Positions 16,324 through 25,243 of a stretch of 64,000 nucleotides of DNA are shown here, one piece after another (within the stretch, counting starts at the first letter, position 1; each line of letters begins with the position of its first letter). The DNA lies in assembly GCA_937915865.1 (NCBI GenBank), contig CALGIG010000075.1, forward strand, positions 15,999-79,998. The letters are read 5' to 3'. Origin of the DNA: an uncultured Prolixibacteraceae bacterium. Lineage in GTDB: Bacteria > Bacteroidota > Bacteroidia > Bacteroidales > Prolixibacteraceae. A model generated the notes under the pieces. That model did no database searches. It was not told where the DNA came from and saw nothing but the letters and a program-made list of their open reading frames with translations. A program made the position numbers and the translations under genes.

Positions 16324-17670
16324 TTAATTTCTTGGTCGTATCCCATCCAATATCAGCACCCAATCGGAATTACCGGCGTGGTTTATTCCGGGTGTTTCAA
16401 ATACGGTTGCTTTTTTCTTTTTCTTTGGGAAACGCATATCAATTGGGATATATCGGCCACTTACGGGGTCGAACCAGCGGGCGCGGCTATGTTCGCCATA
16501 ATCAGGTAATTTTAGTTCGAGCGATTGTTCAACCGGCGTGTAAATAATGGCAGTATTTTTGTCTTCGGTAACGGCACAAACGGCAAAATCATCAGCCATG
16601 AATGAGCCATAGCTGCCTGTTAAGATGTTGTGATCAATGTCGGGTTGAAGTTTCCACCATTTTGATTTTTCGGTAAACAGTTTTAAGGTAGCCATGTCTT
16701 TGCTGCCGCCATATTCGGTGCAATAGTTCCAGTTTTGACCTTCGGCGTTTTTATTACAGATTCCCTCTGCGCCATAAACATTTCCTATTCCTCCCGAAAG
16801 CAAATTCCACCAGGCTTGCCGGCGAATAACATAGCGGTTGCCCCAACGTTCGTTAATCCCGTTATCTCCATATTTTCGGGCGTCTCCAAACTCGTAATAA
16901 CCTTTAGCCAACATTAACGGTGTCTTCCGAAAAGTTTTCCAATTTTCGTAATTTTCGCTGTAAGGATATTGCTTTTTGTATGCAGAAGAATAGGCGTGTG
17001 TCAAATTCAGCGAGAGCCAGGAGGCATTGGGAAATGCTTCTTTGCCCGACTGGTCGGCCTCGCTTAGGTAAGCAACAATGGCTTTCCCGGCATATATTTC
17101 CTGTATCCCTTTTCCTATTTCTTCAATTTCAGCATTGACCGGTTCTGGCGTTTCGTCTCCGCCCAGAAAATATATAACATTGGGGTTATTTTTATAACGG
17201 TTGGCGAACCATTTTCCAAATTGGTGGCATTTGTCTGGTCCGTTCTGTTTAATCAGTTGGCTTAATGTATGTTTCCATATTGGGTTAATAGCAACAATTA
17301 AACCTTTGCCTGTAGCTTGTTTTACTACCCAGTCAACCCGGTCCCAAAATTTAGCTTTAGGCTGAAGAAAGTCCTGGTTTACGAATGCCGAATCAGCTAT
17401 TGTTTTCTGAATTTCAGGATAAACAGCACAAGTTAAAATAGTATTGAATTTTCCGGTAATTCGCTTGCTCAGGTAATCGGTTATTTCTTTATCGGTATAA
17501 GTGGTGGTTAACGAAAGAGCAGTACAAGCATTGATAAAAAACGGTTTGTCTGTTCCTTGTTGAATGTAATGTCCGTTAGCCGAAAGTGATAAATAAGGAG
17601 TTTGAGGTTGCGAAAATCCTAGTTTAATTAAAGATGCAAGAACAATAGAGAGTAAAGCGGTAAACTTCAT
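16324..17670 (-). CDS. DUF4038 (apiosidase-like, GH140-type) secreted glycosidase
   Basis: 448 residues from ATG 17670. That start opens directly with a signal peptide (MKFTALLSIVLASLIKLGFSQ); an upstream in-frame ATG would add 24 residues without sense. A TIM-barrel DUF4038 domain covers about 30-360: PFFINACTALSL, NPNVIYFLGGDETPE (the GGDE segment is a likely catalytic region), then RRQAWWNLLSGGIGNVYGAEGI. A beta-sandwich, putative collagen-binding-type C-terminal domain follows (ARWFDPVSGRYIPI). Characterised relatives remove apiose from rhamnogalacturonan II; the substrate here is inferred. Nearby esterase and uronate genes support a pectin context. The catalytic residues should be confirmed by alignment. 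Confidence 0.82.
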   Translation of the reverse strand: MKFTALLSIVLASLIKLGFSQPQTPYLSLSANGHYIQQGTDKPFFINACTALSLTTTYTDKEITDYLSKRITGKFNTILTCAVYPEIQKTIADSAFVNQDFLQPKAKFWDRVDWVVKQATGKGLIVAINPIWKHTLSQLIKQNGPDKCHQFGKWFANRYKNNPNVIYFLGGDETPEPVNAEIEEIGKGIQEIYAGKAIVAYLSEADQSGKEAFPNASWLSLNLTHAYSSAYKKQYPYSENYENWKTFRKTPLMLAKGYYEFGDARKYGDNGINERWGNRYVIRRQAWWNLLSGGIGNVYGAEGICNKNAEGQNWNYCTEYGGSKDMATLKLFTEKSKWWKLQPDIDHNILTGSYGSFMADDFAVCAVTEDKNTAIIYTPVEQSLELKLPDYGEHSRARWFDPVSGRYIPIDMRFPKKKKKATVFETPGINHAGNSDWVLILDGIRPRN

Positions 17671-17743
17671 TCTGTTTTTTATTATTGATTTTATTGTATC
17701 CGTTTTAGGTTTGAATCGCCCTACCAGAATTGGGGCAAACAAA

Positions 17744-17777
17744 AAGGGATTCTACTCTGTATAAAAATAGAATCCCG
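17744..17777 (-). terminator. Intrinsic terminator of the SGNH hydrolase gene
   Basis: On the minus strand a 9-bp stem GGGATTCTA/TAGAATCCC is followed by TTTTT. The first 18 bases of the hairpin are identical to those of the plus-strand terminator at 5710-5727. Confidence 0.85.
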
Positions 17778-17798
17778 TAAAACGATATAAAGTTGATG

Positions 17799-18569
17799 TT
17801 ACTTCATTGATTCTATCCAAGCCTCTGACATTAAGGCGCAACCGGCCATTGTTGGATGAACACCGTCGACTGTCCAATACTTGGCTGGCGCTTTAAGAAC
17901 AGCTTCATCGAAGATAGTTTGGTAAGGAATGAAAACGGCGTTATAATCATCAGCCATTTTTTTTGCTACGGCTCGGTATCCATCAAAAGCGGGTAACCAT
18001 TTTTCGGTTACGGCAGAAGTTCCCTGTATGGCAAACGGCTCACCTATAACCAGTTTTACTTCCGGAAGCATTTTGGTTGTCAAAGTAAGTAATTGTTTGT
18101 AATCCTGTTCGTATTTCTCTACAGTACCGTTGTATTTTCCATCGAGAGTATGCCAAAAATCGTTAACGCCAATCAGTATGCTCAGTACGTTTGGCCTAAG
18201 GTCGAAACAATCTTTTTGCCAGCGTTCGGCCAATTGAAATACTTTGTTTCCGCTAATTCCCCTGTTAAATATTGAAAAGTCCTTCAACGGATATTCATTT
18301 AATATTTTACATGCAGTTAAAAAAGCATAACCTGTACCGAACGAACTTGCCATATTCGAAATTTGCTTTAGTCTTTCGCGTCCGGCATCGGTTATCGAAT
18401 CACCCTGAAACAGAATAACATCTCCGGATTTCAGATTAGGAAGTATGCTTTTTTGTTTTTTCCTGATTTTTGGTAGTGCAGCCGAAAGAATCTCAGGTAT
18501 GGTGGCTAGTGCCACAGTACCAACCGCTGCATTTTTTAAAAAATTACGTCTGCTGGTATCCATTGTCAT
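17799..18569 (-). CDS. SGNH/GDSL hydrolase with a twin-arginine-type leader
   Basis: 256 residues. The leader has RRNFLKNAAVGTVALATIPEIL, a Tat-like motif and hydrophobic stretch. SGNH blocks are clear: block I GDSITDAGR (nucleophile Ser), block II Gly in GISGNKVF, block III GVNDFWH, and block V DGVHPTMAG with the catalytic Asp and His. It is a secreted or periplasmic esterase, plausibly removing acetyl groups from plant polysaccharides given the neighbouring glycosidase. The start codon follows the stop of the upstream NTPase gene with no gap (TGA then ATG). A second Met two codons later is also possible. Confidence 0.9.
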   Translation of the reverse strand: MTMDTSRRNFLKNAAVGTVALATIPEILSAALPKIRKKQKSILPNLKSGDVILFQGDSITDAGRERLKQISNMASSFGTGYAFLTACKILNEYPLKDFSIFNRGISGNKVFQLAERWQKDCFDLRPNVLSILIGVNDFWHTLDGKYNGTVEKYEQDYKQLLTLTTKMLPEVKLVIGEPFAIQGTSAVTEKWLPAFDGYRAVAKKMADDYNAVFIPYQTIFDEAVLKAPAKYWTVDGVHPTMAGCALMSEAWIESMK

Positions 18570-19112
18570 TCAATAGTTAAATAGGTTTTGAAGTATATAT
18601 TTTTTACGCTCAGAGATTGGTAATAAAGGTAATTCAATTATCTGATAATTCAAGTTTTTATAAGTATCTACAATAACTTCGTGCAATTTTTCTGCTTCCC
18701 CGATGGTTTCGGTACGTATGTCATCGTTGGTGTAAATATCGGGCCAGGGAGGGGTTACAAATACTATAGGAGCGTACCGGTACTGACGAACAGCTTCTTC
18801 CAAAACAGGCGGTGATCCGAATCCTTTATAACGGGCGAACGCAAGTTGATCGGGAATAGCTCTGTCGGCAAAAGCTAGTATATCTTGTTGAACCGAATTG
18901 AAAAATGCAGTTCGCCGTTTCAATATTTCCTGTTGAAAAAGTTTTGGTTTCTTCCAGGGAACTATATCGCCATTTGTTTTCAGTTGTTCCAGAATCAGGT
19001 CGCGTGCAAATTCGTCGGAGCACAAATAACCATCAGTTTTTAGCGCTTCAATAAGTTCTGTTTTTCCAAAACCTGGCCCTCCTGTAATTATGTATATCGA
19101 TTTTTCAATCAT
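18570..19112 (-). CDS. Small P-loop NTPase (AAA_28-type kinase-like)
   Basis: 180 residues. Walker A is TGGPGFGKTELIEAL near the N-terminus. DRAIPDQLAFARYKGFGSPP and IVFVTPPWPDIYTNDDIRTETIGEAEKLHEVI follow, as seen in small AAA_28 NTPases related to nucleotide or cofactor kinases. It is cytoplasmic and its substrate is unknown. It is co-transcribed with, and directly abuts, the SGNH hydrolase gene, although no functional link is obvious. Confidence 0.8.
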   Translation of the reverse strand: MIEKSIYIITGGPGFGKTELIEALKTDGYLCSDEFARDLILEQLKTNGDIVPWKKPKLFQQEILKRRTAFFNSVQQDILAFADRAIPDQLAFARYKGFGSPPVLEEAVRQYRYAPIVFVTPPWPDIYTNDDIRTETIGEAEKLHEVIVDTYKNLNYQIIELPLLPISERKKYILQNLFNY

Positions 19113-19281
19113 ATTTTTTTTGAATCAGCTTTTACTAATAAAGTTCTGAATCAAAGTCTAAAATTATAAATTATTGTTTCGTTGAAGAATGTCTTTAAAA
19201 ACAATTATTAAATAATCATTAATAATAAAATTGGTTGTTCTGGAAATCAGTTGTTTAAGTCTATTTTCTTGTTCGTTTATT

Positions 19282-19310
19282 TTTGGCAATCAAATAAAAA
19301 TATACATTTG
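19282..19310 (+). promoter_or_regulatory. Bacteroidota-type promoter of uxaB-uxaA
   Basis: -33 TTTG at 19282-19285 and -7 TACATTTG at 19303-19310, separated by 17 bp. This predicts a transcript start near 19317 and a leader of about 40 nt before the uxaB ATG at 19358. Confidence 0.7.
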
Positions 19311-19357
19311 CGGCACAAACCGTGTTCGTACACGGAAATTTAAAAACATATAGAAAA

Positions 19358-20836
19358 ATGGAACTGAATCGTAAAAACGCAGCACAAACTCAAATTTACC
19401 CAACACGCATACTTCAGTTTGGAGAAGGAAATTTCTTAAGGGCTTTTGCCGATTGGATTGTAAATAAAATGAACAAGGAAATTGGTTTTAATTCTGGTGT
19501 CGATGTTATTCAGCCTTTGGAAAACGGTATGGTTGACATGCTGAATGCTCAGGATGGCTTGTATCATGTTTACCTGAAAGGAATTAAAAACGGACAACCG
19601 GTTAAAGAATTTACCTTGGTTGATTGTATAAATAAAGGGATTAACCCTTATACCGATTTTGAGGTGTACAAACAATCGTATCTTAATCCCGACCTGCGTT
19701 TTGTTTTTTCGAATACTACCGAAGCCGGTATTGCTATGGACGAAACTGATACGCTCGAAATGCAGCCTCAGAATTCATTCCCAGGAAAAGTTACAGCCTT
19801 ACTTTACAATCGGTTTAAGGCTTTTGACGGTGCAACCGATAAAGGATTGATTTTCTTTGCCTGCGAGCTGATTGACCGTAATGGTGACATGTTGAAAAAA
19901 TATGTATTGCAACATGCTCAAAACTGGAATCTGGAAAACGAATTCGTGGCTTGGGTAAACAATTCGTGTGCATTTTGTAGTACTTTGGTCGACCGTATTG
20001 TACCTGGTTTTCCTAAAGATGAAATTAAAGATATTCAGAAAGAACTGGGTTTTGAAGATAACCTGGTAGTAGTAGGCGAATATTTCCATTTATGGGTAAT
20101 TGAAGCGCCCGAATGGGTACAAAAAGAATTTCCGGCTGAAAAAGCTGGGCTCGAAGTGAAATTTGTAAAAGATATGACCCGCTTTCGTGAGCAAAAAGTA
20201 TTGGTATTGAATGGTTGTCATACCGGTAGCTATGCTGTTTCATACCTCAGCGGTTTGGAAACGGTGCGCGAAGCCTACGAAAATCTTGAGGTTGGTAACT
20301 TTATGAAAGATTTGGTTTACGACGAGGTTTTACCTATTTTGGACGGTACAGAAAAAGAACTTCAGTCGTTTGCTAACAAAATTCTTGAACGCTTTCGTAA
20401 CCCGTACATTCGTCACCTTTGGCAAAGTATTGCCCTAAATGCTATGTCGAAGTGGGAAACACGCAATTTGCCAACACTTTTAAGCTATTATGAAACTCAC
20501 AAGATGCTTCCTCAAAAAATAGTGTTTTCGCTGGCAGCAATGATTGCATATTTTAAAGGCGAAGCTAATGGCGAAACATATAAAGTGCAGGACGATCAGT
20601 GGATTGTTGATTTTTACAAGGAAGCCTGGGCTGAATGTGATGGCCGTCCAATCTCAATTCAAAAACTGGTAGAGAAGGTTTTAGCTCTTGATAAAGTTTG
20701 GAAGCGAGATTTAAATGAAATACCAAACCTTACATTGTCGGTTACTTGTTATTTGTTTTTGATTGAGCAGGTTGGTATGAAAAAAGCAGTTAAGGCTGTT
20801 TTGCATAAGAATAATCCATTGATGAAAATTGGATAA
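19358..20836 (+). CDS. uxaB: Tagaturonate reductase (altronate oxidoreductase)
   Basis: 492 residues from ATG 19358; the preceding GTG at 19322 would lie almost on the predicted transcript start. It is a mannitol-dehydrogenase-family NAD-dependent polyol/hexuronate reductase. The N-terminal Rossmann part has ILQFGEGNFLRAFADWIV, and the central core VVVGEYFHLWVIEAPEW is followed by KVLVLNGCHTGSYAVSYLSGL, the family signature. The C-terminal helical domain completes the usual length. It reduces tagaturonate to altronate in galacturonate breakdown. uxaA follows 83 bp downstream, and a clear promoter precedes the pair. The isomerase gene uxaC is not in the window. Confidence 0.92.
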   Translation: MELNRKNAAQTQIYPTRILQFGEGNFLRAFADWIVNKMNKEIGFNSGVDVIQPLENGMVDMLNAQDGLYHVYLKGIKNGQPVKEFTLVDCINKGINPYTDFEVYKQSYLNPDLRFVFSNTTEAGIAMDETDTLEMQPQNSFPGKVTALLYNRFKAFDGATDKGLIFFACELIDRNGDMLKKYVLQHAQNWNLENEFVAWVNNSCAFCSTLVDRIVPGFPKDEIKDIQKELGFEDNLVVVGEYFHLWVIEAPEWVQKEFPAEKAGLEVKFVKDMTRFREQKVLVLNGCHTGSYAVSYLSGLETVREAYENLEVGNFMKDLVYDEVLPILDGTEKELQSFANKILERFRNPYIRHLWQSIALNAMSKWETRNLPTLLSYYETHKMLPQKIVFSLAAMIAYFKGEANGETYKVQDDQWIVDFYKEAWAECDGRPISIQKLVEKVLALDKVWKRDLNEIPNLTLSVTCYLFLIEQVGMKKAVKAVLHKNNPLMKIG

Positions 20837-20842
20837 ACAAAT

Positions 20843-20910
20843 GTTGCGGGTTACGTGTTTCGGGTAACGAGTTGACCCGCAGTGTGTAACTCACAACACA
20901 AACTCACAAC
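20843..20910. repeat. Short repeated words between uxaB and uxaA
   Basis: The 83-bp gap holds GGGTTACG/GGGTAACG words and two copies of AACTCACAAC (20888-20897 and 20901-20910). TGCGGGT and ACCCGCA could pair. It looks like a decayed tandem-word repeat, with no clear function. Confidence 0.4.
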
Positions 20911-20919
20911 GAACAAAAA

Positions 20920-22407
20920 ATGGTAAAATTCATAAAAATAAATCCTGATGATAATGTGGCAGTTTGCCTTGATGCTGCAACAAAAGGCGAATCAGTGAAT
21001 ATTGGTAATCAGGAAATTAATCTACTGAACGATATTCCTGTAGGCCATAAAGTAGCGCTTCGTTCAATAGCAGAGAATACTGATATAATCAAATATGGAG
21101 CCCCAATTGGGCATGCTTTGGCTGATATTAAAGCGGGCGAACATGTTCATACCCACAATCTGAAAACAAACCTTTCGGGAACATTAGCTTATTCGTTCAA
21201 CCAAAAGCTTAATGAAATACGTTACACCAGGCGTGATCTTACTTTCAATGGTTATCGCCGCAGTAATGGTAATTCTGGTATTCGCAACGAATTGTGGATT
21301 GTTCCTACGGTGGGTTGTGTAAACGGACAAGCACAGCAAATTATCGACCTGTTTAAGTCGGAAGTTCATTCTGAAAACATCGATGCAATTGAAGTTTTTA
21401 AGCACAATTATGGCTGCTCACAGTTAGGCGACGATCATATAAACACTCAAAAGGCTCTTGCTCAACTAATCAGGCATCCTAATGCAGGTGGTGTTCTTGT
21501 TCTGGGTTTAGGTTGTGAAAATAACCAGACTTCGTCGTTAAAAACCTTTATTGGCGAATACGATGAAAAACGAATTAAATTTCTTGTAGCCCAAGATGTT
21601 GAGGATGAAGTTGAAGCCGGATATGAATTACTGAAAGAGATTTACGCGGAAATGAAGAATGACCGCAGAGAACCAATTCCTCTTTCAGAATTAAAAGTTG
21701 GATTAAAGTGTGGGGGATCGGATGGTTTCTCCGGAATTACTGCAAATCCGCTTGTTGGTGTATTTTCCGACTTTCTGGTTGCCCAGGGCGGAGCTACCAT
21801 TCTGACCGAAGTTCCTGAAATGTTTGGCGCCGAAACTTTATTAATGGCTCGTGCAAAAGACCAGGCGACTTTTGACAAGACGGTTCTTTTGATTAACGAC
21901 TTTAAGGACTATTACATGCAGCATAATTTGCCGGTATACGAAAACCCATCGCCTGGGAATAAAGCTGGGGGAATTTCTACACTCGAAGATAAATCGTTGG
22001 GATGTACTCAAAAAGGTGGCTCAGCAATGGTTGTCGATGTACTGAAATATGCTGAACCTATTAGCGAAAAAGGGTTAAATTTATTGTCGGCGCCTGGGAA
22101 CGATTTAGTTGCTGCATCGGCTCTTGGTTTTTCCGGTTGTCAACTCGTGCTTTTCACTACGGGGCGCGGAACTCCATTTGGTAGTTTTATCCCAACAATG
22201 AAAATATCAACAAATTCGGCGCTTTTCAATAAAAAGAAAAACTGGATTGACTTCAATGCGGGGCAGTTGCTCGAAGACAAATCGATGGACCAGCTACTCG
22301 AAGAGTTTATTGCGTATATAATTGAGATTGCAGGTGGCGAAAAGCTTAAACATGAAATAAGCGGATTCAAAGAAATCGCTATTTTTAAGACTGGTGTAAC
22401 TTTGTGA
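20920..22407 (+). CDS. uxaA: Altronate dehydratase
   Basis: 495 residues. The N-terminal SAF domain (about 1-95) has GHKVALRSIAENTDIIKYGAPIG. The C-terminal catalytic region has NSGIRNELWIVPTVGCVN, KHNYGCSQLGDDH, LGLGCENNQ, KCGGSDGFSGITANP and LSAPGNDLVAASALGFSGCQL, all typical of UxaA/GarD lyases. It converts D-altronate to 2-keto-3-deoxygluconate in galacturonate catabolism. It works directly after UxaB and shares its promoter. A terminator lies just downstream, between it and the convergent sensor kinase. Confidence 0.95.
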   Translation: MVKFIKINPDDNVAVCLDAATKGESVNIGNQEINLLNDIPVGHKVALRSIAENTDIIKYGAPIGHALADIKAGEHVHTHNLKTNLSGTLAYSFNQKLNEIRYTRRDLTFNGYRRSNGNSGIRNELWIVPTVGCVNGQAQQIIDLFKSEVHSENIDAIEVFKHNYGCSQLGDDHINTQKALAQLIRHPNAGGVLVLGLGCENNQTSSLKTFIGEYDEKRIKFLVAQDVEDEVEAGYELLKEIYAEMKNDRREPIPLSELKVGLKCGGSDGFSGITANPLVGVFSDFLVAQGGATILTEVPEMFGAETLLMARAKDQATFDKTVLLINDFKDYYMQHNLPVYENPSPGNKAGGISTLEDKSLGCTQKGGSAMVVDVLKYAEPISEKGLNLLSAPGNDLVAASALGFSGCQLVLFTTGRGTPFGSFIPTMKISTNSALFNKKKNWIDFNAGQLLEDKSMDQLLEEFIAYIIEIAGGEKLKHEISGFKEIAIFKTGVTL

Positions 22408-22428
22408 AAATCAAGATATAATTAAGTG

Positions 22429-22467
22429 AAAAATCCGGTTAAAATGTATTTGACCGGATTTTTATTT
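22429..22467 (+). terminator. Terminator between uxaA and the convergent kinase gene
   Basis: An 11-bp stem AAAAATCCGGT/ACCGGATTTTT (22429-22439 and 22453-22463) with T-runs on both strands probably works in both directions. Confidence 0.85.
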
Positions 22468-22481
22468 TGATTGGATCTGGA

Positions 22482-24161
22482 TTATTCAGGCTTATTCGAT
22501 GGTAAAGTAAAAATAAACCGGCTTCCATTATTTAACTTGCTTTCAACGTGAATTTTCCCTCCGTGTTTTTCTATTATTTCTTTGCAAATTATAAGTCCCA
22601 GACCATTTCCTTTTTCATTGGCTGTTCCCCTGGCCGATAAATGTGCTTCAATTCTAAATAACTTGTTCCGGGTTTTCTCATCCATTCCAACGCCATTGTC
22701 GGCAATACATATTTCAACCTTATCGCTATGCGTTTCTGCTGATAACCAAATTGATCCTCCCATGTTTGTGTATTTTATCGCATTCGACACAAGGTTTCTG
22801 AGAACTGTCTTTAGCATATTTAAATCGGCGAAACATTGTAAATCTTTTGTAATCTGATTTTGAATTGAGATATTTTTTAGTTGTGCTGATGATCGAAGAT
22901 TTTCAACTACCTCGTTGGCAATGGTACTAAGCGATTGCATTTCCGGAGAAAAAACCATTTGTCCTGATTGTGATCGGGCCCAATCAAATAAAGAAGTTAA
23001 AAGCGCCAATGCTTCATTCGATTGATGTTGGAGCATTTCAACTAATTCTTCAGCTGTTTTTAAATCGTTCTGTCGTAAATAGTCTGATAACAAATCGGAA
23101 ATGGAAACTATGCTTCCAACAGGGTTCTTTAAATCATGGGCAATAATAGAGAATAAACGGTCTTTGGTTGCATTGATTTCTTCCAGTTTGACATTATTAC
23201 TTCTTAAGGTTTCCTGCTGGTCGAAAAAATCTGATGTCAGATTAGCAAGAATTTTAAATTCGTCATTATTGTTTTTTAGCGATTGGATACTCTCTGTATT
23301 TTTTGAATACAGAGCTTTGTTCAGTTTATTGATTGGAACTAAAATTATTCTTCTGAAATAATAAAGAAAAATCATTAATCCAATCAATGAAAGCAGTATT
23401 GATAAAATCGATAAATTAAATAGCTGTTGCAGACTTCCTTGCAGCTCATCTGTTTTTGAGAATACAACTGTACCAATTTTGTCTCCCGAATAATCATTCA
23501 GCTCTTTGAAGAAATAAATCTTTGAATGATCTTTTTTAAAGGTTTCCGGGTTAAAGTCGTTTATTACGTTAACACTATATCCTGTTGCTTCAGCATGTTC
23601 GTTCAAATATAAACCATCCCATTTACGTCCTATAAACAAATAACCTTGAGGAGGAGTAGTCCTTGAATCGGCGTCGGACGAAGGAACAATGATTGCTCCA
23701 AACATTTCAATTAATTGGTTGCCACAGCTTTGAAAATAGTGGGAAAAAGGAGTTTTTGTTAGTTTCAGATTGATTAGTGCCTGGTCGGGATATGTTAATC
23801 CCTTGAGACAGATTGAATCTCCGAACTGATATACGAGTTTTTTTTCTTTGTTATAAATCAAAACAAACGAGAGCTTGAACTGATTAACAAAAAAATTCAC
23901 ATTGTCTTTAGCCCAGGCAAGGTCAGGTTTTGTGATGAATTCAACCATATCATCCCAGCCCGAATTATCGTTGATCAATTGTTCGGTTTTAACTCGGTTG
24001 ATTTGTAGTACCTTGTCAATTATTTGCTCCTGATTTTTTTGGCTATCACGAAAAATAAGTTCTCTTTCGTGCAGCTGAATAAATTGGTAGGATAAAAATG
24101 AAACTAAAATAATACCCAATACAATAGAGAGTAGAATTAAAATTTTTGTTTGTAGTTTCAT
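22482..24161 (-). CDS. Membrane sensor histidine kinase with CHASE4-like sensor
   Basis: 559 residues. Transmembrane segment 1 is at about 7-29. A periplasmic sensor of about 215 residues carries NDNSGWDDMVEFITKPDLAWAKDN, which resembles CHASE4. Transmembrane segment 2 is at about 249-270, followed by a HAMP-like linker. HisKA has SIIAHDLKNPVGS with phospho-acceptor His342. HATPase_c has NAIKYT, DNGVGM and GNGLGLIICKEIIEKHGG. No response regulator is adjacent, so this is an orphan kinase whose partner is elsewhere. Flanking genes give no clear hint of the signal. Confidence 0.9.
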   Translation of the reverse strand: MKLQTKILILLSIVLGIILVSFLSYQFIQLHERELIFRDSQKNQEQIIDKVLQINRVKTEQLINDNSGWDDMVEFITKPDLAWAKDNVNFFVNQFKLSFVLIYNKEKKLVYQFGDSICLKGLTYPDQALINLKLTKTPFSHYFQSCGNQLIEMFGAIIVPSSDADSRTTPPQGYLFIGRKWDGLYLNEHAEATGYSVNVINDFNPETFKKDHSKIYFFKELNDYSGDKIGTVVFSKTDELQGSLQQLFNLSILSILLSLIGLMIFLYYFRRIILVPINKLNKALYSKNTESIQSLKNNNDEFKILANLTSDFFDQQETLRSNNVKLEEINATKDRLFSIIAHDLKNPVGSIVSISDLLSDYLRQNDLKTAEELVEMLQHQSNEALALLTSLFDWARSQSGQMVFSPEMQSLSTIANEVVENLRSSAQLKNISIQNQITKDLQCFADLNMLKTVLRNLVSNAIKYTNMGGSIWLSAETHSDKVEICIADNGVGMDEKTRNKLFRIEAHLSARGTANEKGNGLGLIICKEIIEKHGGKIHVESKLNNGSRFIFTLPSNKPE

Positions 24162-24242
24162 TAGCTAGATTTTGGCGTAAAAATAACTATTCCAGCGTAA
24201 TATAATATTATGGTAGTTTATAAAAATGCTTTTTCTTAATAA

Positions 24243-25181
24243 TTATTGTTTAGAATATTCGACTAATTGTAGATTCCTTTCGAGACGACGTAACCATACA
24301 ACGCCAATAGCCAAAAGAAGGCGTGGCCACATTAAAATAAATAATGGATAACCAATTGCAACAAATAATAAGGGGTCTTCGAGTTGCGAATGTGATATTG
24401 CAATATGGTGGTTTAATAAATCTGCTTCTTCATCTGATAACCGGCCTTCTTCTTTTTCGTTAATCATGATTACACCACCGTATCCCAAACCAAGCGTATA
24501 AGCAACTATCCACAGAAAACCAGTGTTCTTAGGTAGTCCCATTAGTTTTAATAAAGGTTTAAATGGTATAAGTATCCACTTGATCAGGTTAAATTCATGT
24601 AGAGTTTTTTGCAGGATAAGAAGCAGGTTAACCAGAACAACAATTTTAAATGAGGTTTGAGATATGGTAATTAACCAGTTCTTAAATGCTGAAATGAAAA
24701 CAATTGTTGTTTTAGCAACGTTTTCAGACGTTCGTAAATGTTCCTCCGGAAGTATAAAGTTTAGGATAATAGCTGCTATAAGACTTGTTGTTAATCTGAT
24801 TAAAACTATCCGGATAGGTTTTGAACCTGTTTTCTTCTGGATTGCCGTTTCAACAATCATAGAGTGAGAAATAAGACACATTACTGCTAAAATAATTCCT
24901 TCACGATGACCGATTCCAAGAGTAGTCATTACCGCGATAACCGAATATATATTCGTAAAAAAGCTGGTAATCAATATAATTGAGGCCTGTCCGGATAATC
25001 CAATGAGTTTAAATAACGGGGTAACTAATACTGCTATATCATTTAGTATTCCAAAAACATCGAGTAAGAAGACGGCAAAGGAAACAGGAATGGTTATTTT
25101 TAACAACCAAAGTGCTGTTTTCATTCCTTGAGGAAGAGCTGCTTTTATACATCTTAAAAATCGATCGTTAAATCTTCTCAT
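24243..25181 (-). CDS. Nucleoside-recognition (Gate) domain membrane protein
   Basis: 312 residues with about seven to eight hydrophobic segments. Two Gate-like halves are visible: LLKITIPVSFAVFLLDVFGIL with GLSGQASIILITSFFTNIYSVIAVMTTLGIG, and NWLITISQTSFKIVVLVNLLLIL with MGLPKNTGFLWIVAYTLGLGYGG. The family includes spore-maturation SpmA/B-like and FeoB Gate domains, and the transported substrate is not known. It lies 81 bp upstream of the kinase gene on the same strand and may be co-transcribed with it. Confidence 0.82.
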   Translation of the reverse strand: MRRFNDRFLRCIKAALPQGMKTALWLLKITIPVSFAVFLLDVFGILNDIAVLVTPLFKLIGLSGQASIILITSFFTNIYSVIAVMTTLGIGHREGIILAVMCLISHSMIVETAIQKKTGSKPIRIVLIRLTTSLIAAIILNFILPEEHLRTSENVAKTTIVFISAFKNWLITISQTSFKIVVLVNLLLILQKTLHEFNLIKWILIPFKPLLKLMGLPKNTGFLWIVAYTLGLGYGGVIMINEKEEGRLSDEEADLLNHHIAISHSQLEDPLLFVAIGYPLFILMWPRLLLAIGVVWLRRLERNLQLVEYSKQ

Positions 25182-25208
25182 ACAATTTTACTGGAAGGCA
25201 GTAATCAC

Positions 25209-25236
25209 AAAAAAGCCCCGTTTTACGAGGCTTTTC
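25209..25236 (-). terminator. Terminator of the C1B peptidase gene
   Basis: The minus-strand hairpin AAAAGCCTCG/CGGGGCTTTT, with one mismatch and a TAAAA loop, runs into a T-run 8 bp after the stop codon. Confidence 0.8.
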
Positions 25237-25243
25237 TTAAGTT

